Shown here in pieces: positions 1 to 7,948 of a DNA stretch of 64,000 nt. The translations under genes were made by a program, and so were the position numbers. This DNA is from Nocardia wallacei (GTDB taxonomy: Bacteria > Actinomycetota > Actinomycetes > Mycobacteriales > Mycobacteriaceae), in contig NZ_JARWOP010000307.1 of assembly GCF_029868745.1 (NCBI RefSeq), positions 1 to 64,000 on the forward strand, written 5' to 3'. The notes under the pieces are model-generated. The model was not told the origin of the DNA and searched no databases. It saw only the letters and a list, made by a program, of their open reading frames with translations. How positions within the stretch are numbered: the first letter of the stretch is position 1; every line of letters starts with the position of its first letter.

Positions 1-202
1 AGAGGTCATCGCGTGAACTTTCTTTCCTTCAAGTGACTTGGCGGTCTTTTGAAGGATCACGCGGTGACCACCCTCTACCCGGCTACGACACACACAGACT
101 TTGCTGGCGTCCGGTCGTACACCATCCTGCTGGACTCAACCATCTGTGGGCGCTTGTTTCCACCCGGCATGGAAGAGCTGGAGGTATTCGTGACGCGGCC
201 TG
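1..202. other. window edge, no gene recognised
   Basis: These bases follow the stop of the minus-strand nuclease gene. I see no convincing reading frame, hairpin terminator or RNA gene in them. Short frames on the plus strand have no recognisable product. Confidence 0.4.
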
Positions 203-2344
203 TCAGGTGCGGGAGATGTAGTCATGGGCGAGGGATTCTGTGCGGGTGGCGGATTCGGCTCGGTCGAGCCAGGAGAGCCAGGCGCCTGCGCCGAGGCGGG
301 GCTCGTGGTAGCCGTCGGTGGTGCGGACTATGCGGGTGCCGGGTTGGTCGAGCCAGCGGGTGATGAGGGCTGTTTCCTCCGGTGAGGCGCCGCGCAGGGG
401 TGGGTAGCGCGGGTCGGCGAGTTGGTCGTGCGGAGTGAGGTCGAGTCCGGCGGGGGCGGCGGGCCCGCGACGTTGTTGGAGGGGCGGGTGGGAGTTTTCA
501 GCCGGGGGGAGAGGTAAGGGCTCCTGCCCCCTGTCCGGTGTGCGGCGCGGGCCTGCCGGGTCGCGGGTGGCCGTGTTCGACTGAGGGAGAGGTGAGGACT
601 CCTGCGCCCTGTCCGGTGTGCGGCGCGGGCCTGCCGGGTCGCGGGTGGCCGCGTCCGCTCTGGCGGGCAGGACGGTTTCGGCGGACACGACCAAGGACTC
701 CACGACCGGCATGGGGGCGATGCCGCGGGCGGCGGTGCCTGCGGCGGCCAGGCGGCCGTAGCGGACGACCGCGAATTCCCAGCCGCCGGAGCCGTCGGGG
801 CGGGCGGCTATCAGTTCGGCGATGCGGGCCAGGGCGGCGAGGCGCTGCGTCCGGCGCAGGGAGCGCACGAGGGCGGCCAGGTGATCACGTAGCCGGGCCG
901 CACCCTCGAAATGCTCGGCGGCGGCATAGTTTTCGATCCGGTCGCGGATCAACCACAACGGTGCGTCACTGCGTCCGGCGAAGAGGTCGCGTGCCGCGCG
1001 CGGTGCACTGGCGTACTCCTCGGCATCCCGCAGTCGACCGTCGGCGCTCGCCGGGCAGCCCCCGACCACCGCGGGCGGGCAGTCGCCGCCGTGCCGGGCG
1101 TGCCTGGGGAGACGCGCGGTGCAGGTGCGCAGGCCGCAGTATTCGGCCACGATGGCCGCTACCTCCGCGGCGTCGGCGCGGGAATTGAACGGACCCAGCG
1201 CATCCCACGTCGGCGTGCGGGTGATCGCGAACCGGGGGAAGGCCTCGGCCGTGAGCGTCAGCCACCAGGCCCGCTTGGGAAATTTCGAGCGCCGGTTGTA
1301 CGGCGGCGTATGCGCGACCAGCAGCCGCAGCTCCCGCACCCCGGCCTCCAGGCCGTGCGCACAGGGCACGTGGTCGACCCGGGTCGCCAGGGCCACCATT
1401 TCCCGCATGCGCGTGCGCGTTTCGGAGCCGGTGAAGTAGCTGCGCACGCGCCGCCGCAGATTCACCGCCGTCCCTATATAGAGGACTTCGTCCGACGGCC
1501 CGCGGAACAGATACACCCCGGGAACCGCCGGCAGGTCGGCGGCCAGGAAGCGCTTGGACCGTTGCCGGCGGCTCACCTGGGGCAGATAGTCGACCAGTTC
1601 GGTGAGGCTGTGCACGCCGAGATTGCCGACCCGCTCGATCAGCGCGTGCAACACGTCCACGGTCGCGCGAGCGTCGTCCAGCGCGCGGTGGGTCGGTCGG
1701 GTGGACGCGCCGAGCAATTGCGCCAGCGCCGACAGGCGAACGGTCGGCGCCTCGTCGCGGGCCAGGATCCGCCGGGCCAGTTGCACCGTGCACAGCACCT
1801 GGAACGCGGGCCACACGGCCGCGCAGCGAGCGGCCGCCGCCTTCAGGAATCCGGTGTCGAAGCGGGCGTTGTGGGCGACGAGGACCGCGCCCGCGGCGAA
1901 TTCGAGGAATCCGGGCAGCACCGCCTCGATCCGCGGCGCGTCCATCACCATCGCGGTCGTGATCCCCGTGACCTGGACGATCTGCGGCGGGATCGCGCAT
2001 CCCGGATTCACCAGCGTGGCGAACTCGCCGAGCACCTCGCCGCCGCGCACCTTCACCGCCCCGATCTCGGTGATCGAGTCACGTTCGGGGCTGGTGCCGG
2101 TGGTCTCCAGATCGACGACGACGAAGGTGACGTCGAACAGCGGCGTGTCCAGATCGTCGAAGGCCAGCTGCGCCGGACGTGGACCGCCGGGCGTCGCATC
2201 GAACGCGGTCGGGGGCACGGCGTGCAGCGTAAGGCGGGGGTCCGACAGGAACGCCGCGGTGCGCAGAATGGTCTCGACCAACCTTGAGGTTTCGAGGTGC
2301 GAGGTTCGGATTGCGGGGATATGCGGAAATGTGACTGGAGTCAC
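203..2344 (-). CDS. DEDDh 3'-5' exonuclease fused to GIY-YIG (UvrC N-terminus-like) nuclease
   Basis: The protein carries a DnaQ-type exonuclease domain at about residues 70-235, with the first acidic motif VVVDLETTG and the late motif HRALDDARATVDV. A GIY-YIG endonuclease domain follows at about 265-345 (VPGVYLFRG, VLYIGTAVNLRRRV). A UVR-like stretch (EHFEGAARLRDHL) comes next. The same architecture is found in M. tuberculosis Rv2191 and in Cho/UvrC-like repair proteins, so a DNA repair or processing role is likely. The C-terminal linker contains a 26-residue in-frame duplication. The longest frame begins with GTG at 2344, but that codon lies inside a perfect Crp/GlxR palindrome and lacks a ribosome binding site, so the true start is probably further into the gene. 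The domain call is firm; the start is not. Confidence 0.85.
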   Translation of the reverse strand: MTPVTFPHIPAIRTSHLETSRLVETILRTAAFLSDPRLTLHAVPPTAFDATPGGPRPAQLAFDDLDTPLFDVTFVVVDLETTGTSPERDSITEIGAVKVRGGEVLGEFATLVNPGCAIPPQIVQVTGITTAMVMDAPRIEAVLPGFLEFAAGAVLVAHNARFDTGFLKAAAARCAAVWPAFQVLCTVQLARRILARDEAPTVRLSALAQLLGASTRPTHRALDDARATVDVLHALIERVGNLGVHSLTELVDYLPQVSRRQRSKRFLAADLPAVPGVYLFRGPSDEVLYIGTAVNLRRRVRSYFTGSETRTRMREMVALATRVDHVPCAHGLEAGVRELRLLVAHTPPYNRRSKFPKRAWWLTLTAEAFPRFAITRTPTWDALGPFNSRADAAEVAAIVAEYCGLRTCTARLPRHARHGGDCPPAVVGGCPASADGRLRDAEEYASAPRAARDLFAGRSDAPLWLIRDRIENYAAAEHFEGAARLRDHLAALVRSLRRTQRLAALARIAELIAARPDGSGGWEFAVVRYGRLAAAGTAARGIAPMPVVESLVVSAETVLPARADAATRDPAGPRRTPDRAQESSPLPQSNTATRDPAGPRRTPDRGQEPLPLPPAENSHPPLQQRRGPAAPAGLDLTPHDQLADPRYPPLRGASPEETALITRWLDQPGTRIVRTTDGYHEPRLGAGAWLSWLDRAESATRTESLAHDYISRT
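507..651. repeat. 78-bp-period in-frame tandem duplication in the nuclease linker
   Basis: Positions 507-573 and 585-651 are near-identical 67-bp copies spaced 78 bp apart, which is exactly 26 codons. On the minus strand both encode a linker containing ATRDPAGPRRTPDR. The copies differ at only a few bases near their left ends. Confidence 0.85.
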
Positions 2345-2345
2345 A
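2330..2345. promoter_or_regulatory. perfect Crp/GlxR-type operator
   Basis: TGTGACTGGAGTCACA matches TGTGA-N6-TCACA, the Crp (Rv3676)/GlxR consensus, at all ten defined positions. The palindrome extends to 9-bp arms (AATGTGACT/AGTCACATT). It covers the furthest-upstream possible start of the minus-strand nuclease gene, so it could act as a repressor site there. Binding is inferred from the consensus only. Confidence 0.7.
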
Positions 2346-2602
2346 TTGATTTACAAAACGAATAAATCATCGGCGCGCCGCCGTTAAGGTTCCGGCGCGG
2401 ATTCGGGCGTGTCACCGCGGGTCGGCGGCGCAGATCACGCTAGGCAAACCGATCGGTTGTCTTACTGGCCGAATGGCACTGTCGACGTGCCGATTCCACT
2501 AATTAACGCGGCGTAAACACAAGATCGAACCGGCCGGTGACCGTACCCGCCTGTCGAGTCAAAGCCGCTGGTAGCCGCATCGCGTTATCTTTTCGTGATT
2601 GG

Positions 2603-2618
2603 TGCGAGATATGTCACA
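2603..2618. promoter_or_regulatory. near-consensus Crp/GlxR-type site upstream of NlpC/P60 gene
   Basis: TGCGAGATATGTCACA differs from TGTGA-N6-TCACA at one position. It lies 150 bp upstream of the NlpC/P60 start at 2770. With the perfect site at 2330-2345 it makes a pair of candidate sites in one intergenic region. Confidence 0.45.
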
Positions 2619-2691
2619 GTGCGCGGGCGTCGAATTCATGAATCGAACTCGGTTCACCCGGCCGCCGCTTTACAACACACCGTTATGTCCT

Positions 2692-2710
2692 CGTAATCTT
2701 CCTGAGACCT
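2692..2710 (+). promoter_or_regulatory. 19-bp element shared by two NlpC/P60 upstream regions (copy 1)
   Basis: CGTAATCTTCCTGAGACCT matches 16 of 19 positions of the copy at 3418-3436. Each copy sits 60-70 bases before the start of an NlpC/P60 gene. GTAA-rich direct repeats upstream of peptidoglycan hydrolase genes are known MtrA targets in corynebacteria and mycobacteria. That identity is inference. Confidence 0.5.
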
Positions 2711-2769
2711 CACGGAGTCCGACGCACCACCGGGTGCGGCGTCGTGGGGCAGATGAGGAGTACCGCATC

Positions 2770-3354
2770 ATGGCGATCAAGCGACAGGTTCAGGGGCTGC
2801 CTCGCACGGCCCAGCGAGCCGTTGCGGCCGGAGCCTTTGGCGCAGCAACCCTCAGCGCACTGCTGCTGCCCTCGGCGCCCGCCTCGGCCGCGCCGGTCAC
2901 CGTCCCGGGCGTCGGAAGCTTCGACGTGCCGGACGAGGTTCTCGCCCAGATTCCGCCGGGTGTCCTCCCGCCGGGCATCGAACTGCCCGGTTTCGCGCCC
3001 GCGCCGCAGCAGTCGGCCGGCCAGCGCGCCGCCGATGCCGCGCTGACCCGGGTCGGCACCCCATACTCCTACGGCGCCACCGGACCGGACGCTTTCGACT
3101 GCTCGGGCCTGGTGCAGTGGTCCTACCAGCAGGCCGGTGTCGACCTGCCGCGTACCAGCTACGCCCAGCTCGAGTCCGGATCGCCGGTGTCGGAGAGCGA
3201 TCTGGAGCCCGGTGACGTGGTGTCGTTCTACGGCGGCAGCCATTCCGGCCTGTACGTCGGCGACGGCAACGTGGTGCACGCCTCCACCTACGGCCAGCCG
3301 GTGTCCGTCGCGCCGATCTCGTCGATGCCCTACGCCGGAGCCCGCCGCTACTGA
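2770..3354 (+). CDS. secreted NlpC/P60 peptidoglycan endopeptidase
   Basis: A 194-residue exported protein. Residues 1-40 form a signal peptide (hydrophobic core GAFGAATLSALLLP, cleavage after ASA or SAA). A proline-rich linker of about 45 residues leads to a C-terminal NlpC/P60 domain. The catalytic residues are visible: Cys111 in DCSGLVQW, His158 in SHSGLYVG and His170 in VVHAS. The family cleaves D-iGlu-DAP bonds in stem peptides outside the membrane. The ATG at 2770 is chosen because it follows a GAGGAG-like site (2756-2761) and gives the signal peptide at once. The short form without coiled coil resembles RipB/RipD-type enzymes. It lies just upstream of the RipC-like gene in the same direction. 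Confidence 0.9.
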   Translation: MAIKRQVQGLPRTAQRAVAAGAFGAATLSALLLPSAPASAAPVTVPGVGSFDVPDEVLAQIPPGVLPPGIELPGFAPAPQQSAGQRAADAALTRVGTPYSYGATGPDAFDCSGLVQWSYQQAGVDLPRTSYAQLESGSPVSESDLEPGDVVSFYGGSHSGLYVGDGNVVHASTYGQPVSVAPISSMPYAGARRY

Positions 3355-3417
3355 GTTCTCGCGTGGACGGAACCTGTGATCGTTTTGTGGCCTACTGGAC
3401 ACAGACGGTCGCCGTTC

Positions 3418-3436
3418 CGTAACCTTACCGAGACCT
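3418..3436 (+). promoter_or_regulatory. 19-bp element shared by two NlpC/P60 upstream regions (copy 2)
   Basis: CGTAACCTTACCGAGACCT is the second copy of the element at 2692-2710. It lies 71 bases before the GTG start of the RipC-like gene. Its presence suggests that this gene has its own promoter and is co-regulated with its upstream neighbour. Confidence 0.5.
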
Positions 3437-3507
3437 TCGTGAGTTCCACCTCCGCGTAGCAGGTCACCCGCGGATCCGACTTCAGCGAGAACGGGGCACG
3501 GCAGGCA

Positions 3508-4584
3508 GTGACAGCGCACCGCAACAACCGAACCAGACGCCTGGTGGGTGGGTCGCTGGCGGTAGGGGTCCTGATGTTCGGCACCTGCTCCGGCGGCGGG
3601 GCAGGCGCCGACCCGGTGGCCCAGCCGGCCAGTGCCAGCGACGCCGTGCAGCGGCTGATCGAGCTGTCGCACCAGGCCGAGCAGCTCAACCAGCAGGCGC
3701 TGGCCGCGCAGTCCGATCTCGAGGTCAAGCAGGGCGTCGCCCGCGACGCCGACACGAAGCTGGCGGGCGCGACCGGTGCGGTGGACGCCGCGCTGGCCGA
3801 GGTCCGCAAGTACCAACCGGCGATCGACCGCACCGCCATCGCGGCCTATCAGGGCGCGCGCACCAACCGGCTGTTCTCGGTGCTGGTCAGCGATTCGCCG
3901 CAGCAATTGCTGGACCAGATGTCGACCCTCGACGTCATGTCCACCCAGACCGCCGAACAGGTGGCGCAGTACAAGAAGGCGACCGACGCGGCCACCGCCG
4001 CACAATCGGTGGCCCGCACCGCTTCCGACTCCGCCCGCGCCGCCGCGCAGCAGGCCGACACGGTCCGCGCCGAGCTCGAACGCAAGCGTGCCGACCTGCA
4101 GGGTTCCATCGCGCAGGTGATCGGGGCGTGGGGTCAGTTGTCCGCCGGCGACAAGTCGGCACTGTCGGGCACGCTGTTCCCGCCCGGCTTCGACCGGGAC
4201 CGGCTGCTGAGCGGCCTGGTTCCCGGCAGCGGCACCAGTGCGCTGGCCGCGGGTCTCACCCGGGTCGGCGATCCGTACGTCTGGGGCGCCACCGGGCCCG
4301 ATCAGTTCGATTGCTCGGGCCTGGTGCAGTGGGCGTTCCATCAGGTGGGCATCAACCTGCCGCGCACCAGCCAGGCGCAGGCGGGAGTGGGCACACCGGT
4401 GGGGCGGCAGGAGCTGCAACCCGGCGATGTGGTGTTCTTCTATTCCGACGCTTCGCATGTGGGCATCTACGCGGGTAACGGCCTGATGCTGCACGCCTCG
4501 ACCTTCGGCGTTCCGGTCGCGGTGGCTCCGATGGACTCGACCCCGTACCACTCCGCGCGTCGATACTGGATGGGAATGCAGTAA
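3508..4584 (+). CDS. ripC: RipC-like NlpC/P60 hydrolase with N-terminal coiled coil
   Basis: A 358-residue exported protein. The N-terminal signal segment (GGSLAVGVLMFGTC) is followed by a long alpha-helical coiled-coil region at about residues 40-215, rich in Ala, Gln and Glu. Such regions autoinhibit or localise these hydrolases, for example through FtsEX. The C-terminal NlpC/P60 domain has Cys269 (DCSGLVQW), His317 (ASHVGIYAG) and His329 (MLHAS). Architecture, length and position next to the Rv2189c- and pimB'-like genes match M. tuberculosis Rv2190c (RipC). The start is GTG at 3508. It probably hydrolyses peptidoglycan stem peptides during growth or division. Confidence 0.85.
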   Translation: MTAHRNNRTRRLVGGSLAVGVLMFGTCSGGGAGADPVAQPASASDAVQRLIELSHQAEQLNQQALAAQSDLEVKQGVARDADTKLAGATGAVDAALAEVRKYQPAIDRTAIAAYQGARTNRLFSVLVSDSPQQLLDQMSTLDVMSTQTAEQVAQYKKATDAATAAQSVARTASDSARAAAQQADTVRAELERKRADLQGSIAQVIGAWGQLSAGDKSALSGTLFPPGFDRDRLLSGLVPGSGTSALAAGLTRVGDPYVWGATGPDQFDCSGLVQWAFHQVGINLPRTSQAQAGVGTPVGRQELQPGDVVFFYSDASHVGIYAGNGLMLHASTFGVPVAVAPMDSTPYHSARRYWMGMQ

Positions 4585-4600
4585 TCACACCGAGGTGAGC

Positions 4601-4717
4601 GTGAGCGAGCGTAGCGAGCGAGCGAGTAACCGGGGGACCGGCCACGGCCGGAACAACAGCGCCGCGTGCGGGCGAGAGCGAGTAGTGCGCTCGGCCGCCG
4701 TCGGGGCCGCGGGGTGA
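4601..4717 (+). CDS. putative 38-residue Ser-Glu-Arg leader ORF
   Basis: The GTG frame begins V-S-E-R-S-E-R and runs 38 codons without interruption. It stops at a TGA (4715-4717) that overlaps the GTG start of the zinc peptidase gene at 4714. An in-frame GTG also occurs at 4595. The SER-repeat DNA (GAGCGAGCGnAGCGAGCGAG) recurs upstream of sepF at 51253-51274. Translation would couple it to the downstream gene. The product has no recognisable domain and the frame could be a repeat element rather than a gene. Confidence 0.35.
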   Translation: MSERSERASNRGTGHGRNNSAACGRERVVRSAAVGAAG

Positions 4718-5721
4718 CCGCCTGGGGGCGGGCCCGTGGCTGGTTCGGGGCGCGGCGGCGATTCGAGTTCGTCGCCACCGTCGCGATGGTGGTCGCCCTG
4801 ACCGCGGCGGTAGGGGCGCTGATTCTGCTACCGAAGGCGGCCCTGTCGCGGATTCGGCCGGCGCCGGCGGTCGCGGAGGCCGCCGCGCCGATCGACCCGG
4901 ATCCGCAACTGGCGGAGCTGCGCCGGGTGATGGAGTCCTACGGGCCCGTTGTGACGCAGCAGGTTTCGGGTGACGACGGTCGGCTGTCCGCGGTACTCGG
5001 GCATCCGCGCCAGCGCGGCGACATCGACACGCTGGCCCGCGAGATCGGTCCGGCCGTCAGCGAGATCACCGAGTTGTGGGGCCCGGACTGGGCGCAGACG
5101 GCGGTGGTGGCGATCGCGTCCGGCCCGGCCGAATTCGCGGCGCTGACCCATGCGACGGGCCTGGTGTCGCCCGCCGTGGCGGCGGCCTCGGTGGCGGACC
5201 CGTTCCTGCCGGGCGCCCGGCCGACCGGGCAGCGGGTGGTGTTCGGACCCGATGCCGCGCGCAGGCTCGGCCCGCAGGGGTTGCGGGATACGTTGCGGCA
5301 CGAGCTGACTCACGTCGCCGCGCGGGCCCGGACCGTCGACGGGTCGCCGCAGTGGATGCTCGAGGGTTTCGCCGAGTACTCGGCCCGCCGTGGTGAACGC
5401 GCGTCGTTCACCCAGCAGGCGCCATTGCTGGCCGCGCGCGCCAGATCCGGCGAACTGCCCGCCGAGTTGCCCGCCGACGCGACCTTCGCTCCCGCGGCGG
5501 GCAACGATGCCGCCCTGGCCTACGAGCAAGCTTGGTCGGCGAATGCCTTCGCCGCGGGCGAATTCGGCGAACCCAAGCTGGTGGAGCTGTACCGCCGAAT
5601 GGCGACCGGCCCCAAGGACGCCGACGCCCTCGACGGCACCCTGCGCGCCTGCCTCGGCCTCGGCTACCGCGATTTCGTCGACCGCTGGCGCGACTGGCTC
5701 GAGTCCCGCATCACCTCCTGA
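4714..5721 (+). CDS. membrane-anchored zinc metallopeptidase-like protein (Rv2189c-like locus)
   Basis: A 335-residue protein. An N-terminal arginine-rich stretch precedes one transmembrane segment (FVATVAMVVALTAAVGALILL, about residues 14-35), so the bulk should lie outside the membrane. It contains the zinc-binding HELTH motif starting at His196, followed by a Glu-containing segment (EGFAEY) typical of gluzincin MA-clan peptidases. GTG 4714 is preferred to the GTG at 4666 because it forms a 4-base overlap with the leader ORF at 4601. Position between the ripC and pimB' homologues matches Rv2189c. The substrate is unknown; an envelope role is inferred from neighbours. Confidence 0.7.
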   Translation: MTAWGRARGWFGARRRFEFVATVAMVVALTAAVGALILLPKAALSRIRPAPAVAEAAAPIDPDPQLAELRRVMESYGPVVTQQVSGDDGRLSAVLGHPRQRGDIDTLAREIGPAVSEITELWGPDWAQTAVVAIASGPAEFAALTHATGLVSPAVAAASVADPFLPGARPTGQRVVFGPDAARRLGPQGLRDTLRHELTHVAARARTVDGSPQWMLEGFAEYSARRGERASFTQQAPLLAARARSGELPAELPADATFAPAAGNDAALAYEQAWSANAFAAGEFGEPKLVELYRRMATGPKDADALDGTLRACLGLGYRDFVDRWRDWLESRITS

Positions 5722-5877
5722 CCAGCGCAGGTATCGAGTCCTCGGTGCGCGGTGTCCGTTGTTCTCGGGCTCGGTGTCCCTCCCTCGGGGTGCGTGAGTG
5801 TGGTTGGAGCGGAGGCGTTTTCGTGGTCGCCTACCCCGGGGATGGGGGGCGGTCGTGCGGCAATAGACTCGGGGCCC

Positions 5878-7029
5878 ATGGCACGCACCCTGCTGGTTAC
5901 CAACGACTTCCCGCCGCGGCCGGGGGGTATCCAGTCGTACGTGCATTCGCTGGCGCTGCAATTACCGCCGGACGAGCTGGTGGTGTACGCGCCGCGCTGG
6001 CGCGGCGACAGCCATCTGCGTTTCGACGCCGAGCAGCCGTTTCAGGTCGTCCGGCATCCGACGACGTTGATGCTGCCGACGCCGCTGGTGCTGCGGCGAG
6101 CCGCCAAACTGCTGCGCGACGAGCGATGCGACACCGTCTGGTTCGGCGCGGCCGCACCGCTGGCGCTGATGTCCCCGCTGCTGCGGCGGGCGGGTGCGCA
6201 TCGGATCGTGGCCAGCACGCACGGGCACGAGGTGGGCTGGTCGATGCTGCCGGCGGCGCGCCAGTCGCTGCGGGCGATCGGCGACCACACGGACGTGATC
6301 ACCTACGTCAGCAAGTACACGCGGCGGCGGTTCGCGGCCGCGTTCGGTCCGCAGGCGGCGCTGGAGTACCTGCCGCCGGGCGTCGACACCACGGTGTTCC
6401 GCCCGGATCCGGCAGCGCGCGAAGAACTTCGGGCGCGCTACGGACTGGGCGACCGGCCGACCATCCTGTGCCTGTCCCGGCTGGTGCCGCGCAAGGGACA
6501 GGACATGCTGATCCTCGCCATGCGCGAGATCAAGGAGCGGATCGACGGCGCGGTGCTGGTGATCGCGGGCGGCGGTCCCTACGAGGAGAAGCTGCGCGGA
6601 CTGGCGCAGGCCCTCGACCTCTCGGGCGACGTGATGTTCACCGGCCGGGTGCCGTCCGCGGAACTGGCCGCGCACCACACCCTCGCCGACGTGTTCGCGA
6701 TGCCGTCGCGCACCCGCGGCGCCGGTCTGGACGTCGAGGGCCTCGGCATCGTCTACCTCGAGGCCTCGGCGACCGGGGTGCCCGTGGTGGCCGGTGATTC
6801 CGGCGGCGCGCCCGAGACCGTGCGGGAGGGACGCACCGGCCATGTGGTCGACGGGCGTTCGCAGAGCCAGATCGCCGACGCCCTCGTCGGGATGCTCGCC
6901 GACCGCGACGCCGCCGCTCGCATGGGCGCCGCGGGCCGCGCGTGGGTGTCCGAACAATGGCGCTGGGACGTGCTCGGCGGCCGGTTGCGCGCGCTGCTGG
7001 ATGGGAGCGTGCGATCGAGCCGCCGGTAG
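5878..7029 (+). CDS. pimB: GDP-mannose-dependent alpha-mannosyltransferase PimB' (GT4)
   Basis: A 383-residue GT-B glycosyltransferase. The N-terminal domain starts with LLVTNDFPPRPGGIQ, the glycine-rich acceptor loop of GT4 enzymes. The C-terminal domain has the sugar-nucleotide signature EGLGIVYLEA, an E-x7-E motif, and SRLVPRKGQD. It matches mycobacterial/corynebacterial PimB' (Rv2188c), which adds the second mannose to PIM1 at the cytoplasmic face of the membrane. In M. tuberculosis fadD15 follows; here the next gene starts 22 bases downstream and no fadD is present. Confidence 0.88.
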   Translation: MARTLLVTNDFPPRPGGIQSYVHSLALQLPPDELVVYAPRWRGDSHLRFDAEQPFQVVRHPTTLMLPTPLVLRRAAKLLRDERCDTVWFGAAAPLALMSPLLRRAGAHRIVASTHGHEVGWSMLPAARQSLRAIGDHTDVITYVSKYTRRRFAAAFGPQAALEYLPPGVDTTVFRPDPAAREELRARYGLGDRPTILCLSRLVPRKGQDMLILAMREIKERIDGAVLVIAGGGPYEEKLRGLAQALDLSGDVMFTGRVPSAELAAHHTLADVFAMPSRTRGAGLDVEGLGIVYLEASATGVPVVAGDSGGAPETVREGRTGHVVDGRSQSQIADALVGMLADRDAAARMGAAGRAWVSEQWRWDVLGGRLRALLDGSVRSSRR

Positions 7030-7051
7030 CCGGTGGGTTAGGCTCACCGGC

Positions 7052-7444
7052 ATGAGCACTGTCCAGGTGGCCGATCAGACCTTCGTCGCCGCGCCCGGTA
7101 CCGCGGTGGCCGAGGTGCTGTCCGACCGCGGCCGGTGGCGGCTGTGGTGGCCGGATCTCACCCTCGACGTCCGGGAAGACCGCGGCGACAAGGGATTTCG
7201 CTGGACGGTCGCGGGTCCGATGGACGGCACCATGGAGGTATGGCTCGAGCCCTGCCTGGACGGCGTGATCCTGCACTATTTCCTGCACGCGGAACCCGGT
7301 GACGCGTCCCGGTTGTCGCAGCGGGACATGGCGGCGCTCAACCGGGCGCGTCGGGTCGCCGGCAAGAAGATGTCGTTCGAGATCAAGGCGCGGCTGGAGG
7401 CCGGGCGCGCCGCCGGAATCGCCCCCGCACACGATTCCCGCTAG
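7052..7444 (+). CDS. SRPBCC/START-like small protein (Rv2186c-like)
   Basis: A 130-residue protein with the alternating strand pattern of the SRPBCC fold (VQVADQTFVAAPGTAVAEVLSD, then GFRWTVAGPMDGTMEVWLE). It has no signal peptide or membrane segment. It is the first of two adjacent SRPBCC-type genes that correspond by position to Rv2186c and Rv2185c. It lies 22 bases after pimB' in the same direction and is likely co-transcribed. Lipid or other hydrophobic ligand binding is suggested by the fold only. Confidence 0.7.
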   Translation: MSTVQVADQTFVAAPGTAVAEVLSDRGRWRLWWPDLTLDVREDRGDKGFRWTVAGPMDGTMEVWLEPCLDGVILHYFLHAEPGDASRLSQRDMAALNRARRVAGKKMSFEIKARLEAGRAAGIAPAHDSR

Positions 7445-7502
7445 TCCGTCGCTCGAAACCTGTTCTCCCGCACCGCGAGTCGGAAAGGAAACGCTGCCAG
7501 TC

Positions 7503-7940
7503 ATGGCCGACCGGACCCAGAGGTCGATCATCATCGACGCGCCGTCGGATCGGGTGATGAGCGTCATCGCCGACCTGGAGTCGTATCCGGAGTGGGTGTC
7601 CGCGGCGCGGTCGGTGGAGGTCGTCGACAAGCTTCCCGACGGGCGCGCCCGCACCGCGCGCTTCGTACTCGACGCCGGTGTCGTGAAGGACACCTACCTG
7701 CTCTCCTACACCTGGCGCCCCGACGGCAAGGCGGTGAGCTGGCAGCTGATCAGCGGCGAACTGCAGAAGGCGCAGGACGGCACCTACGAACTGATCGATC
7801 AGCCCGACGGCACCACCCAGGTGGTGTACGAGCTGACCGTGGACCTGACGATCCCCATGATCGGCATGTTCAAGCGCAAAGCCGAGAAGGTGATCACCGA
7901 TACGGCGCTCAAGGAACTCAAGAAGCGGGTCGAAGGCTGA
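7503..7940 (+). CDS. SRPBCC (polyketide cyclase/dehydrase-like) protein, TB16.3/Rv2185c-like
   Basis: A 145-residue SRPBCC protein beginning QRSIIIDAPSDRVMSVIADL, with the conserved SYPEWV motif and a C-terminal amphipathic helix (KRKAEKVITDTALKELKKRV) that caps the ligand cavity. It resembles M. tuberculosis TB16.3 (Rv2185c). The ArsA-like ATPase starts 8 bases downstream, which points to an operon. A role in binding a hydrophobic molecule is inferred from the fold; the ligand is unknown. Confidence 0.8.
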   Translation: MADRTQRSIIIDAPSDRVMSVIADLESYPEWVSAARSVEVVDKLPDGRARTARFVLDAGVVKDTYLLSYTWRPDGKAVSWQLISGELQKAQDGTYELIDQPDGTTQVVYELTVDLTIPMIGMFKRKAEKVITDTALKELKKRVEG

Positions 7941-7948
7941 CGGGCCCG

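Larger units (their letters stand above)
2346..2769. other. intergenic region between nuclease and NlpC/P60 genes
   Basis: About 425 bases without a gene. It holds a near-consensus Crp-like site (2603-2618) and a 19-bp element shared with the next NlpC/P60 gene (2692-2710). A small hairpin with arms CGACG and CGTCG lies near 2719-2743, just before the start region. I found no terminator and no clear core promoter. Confidence 0.5.

Noticed and set aside
911..2287. Long plus-strand frame opposite the nuclease gene
   Set aside because: It is the complement of well-matched exonuclease and GIY-YIG domains and encodes only Arg/His/Gly-rich sequence with no known fold.
2719..2743. Hairpin before the first NlpC/P60 gene as a terminator
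   Set aside because: The stem is short with mismatches, has no T tract, and lies in the likely 5' leader of the gene.
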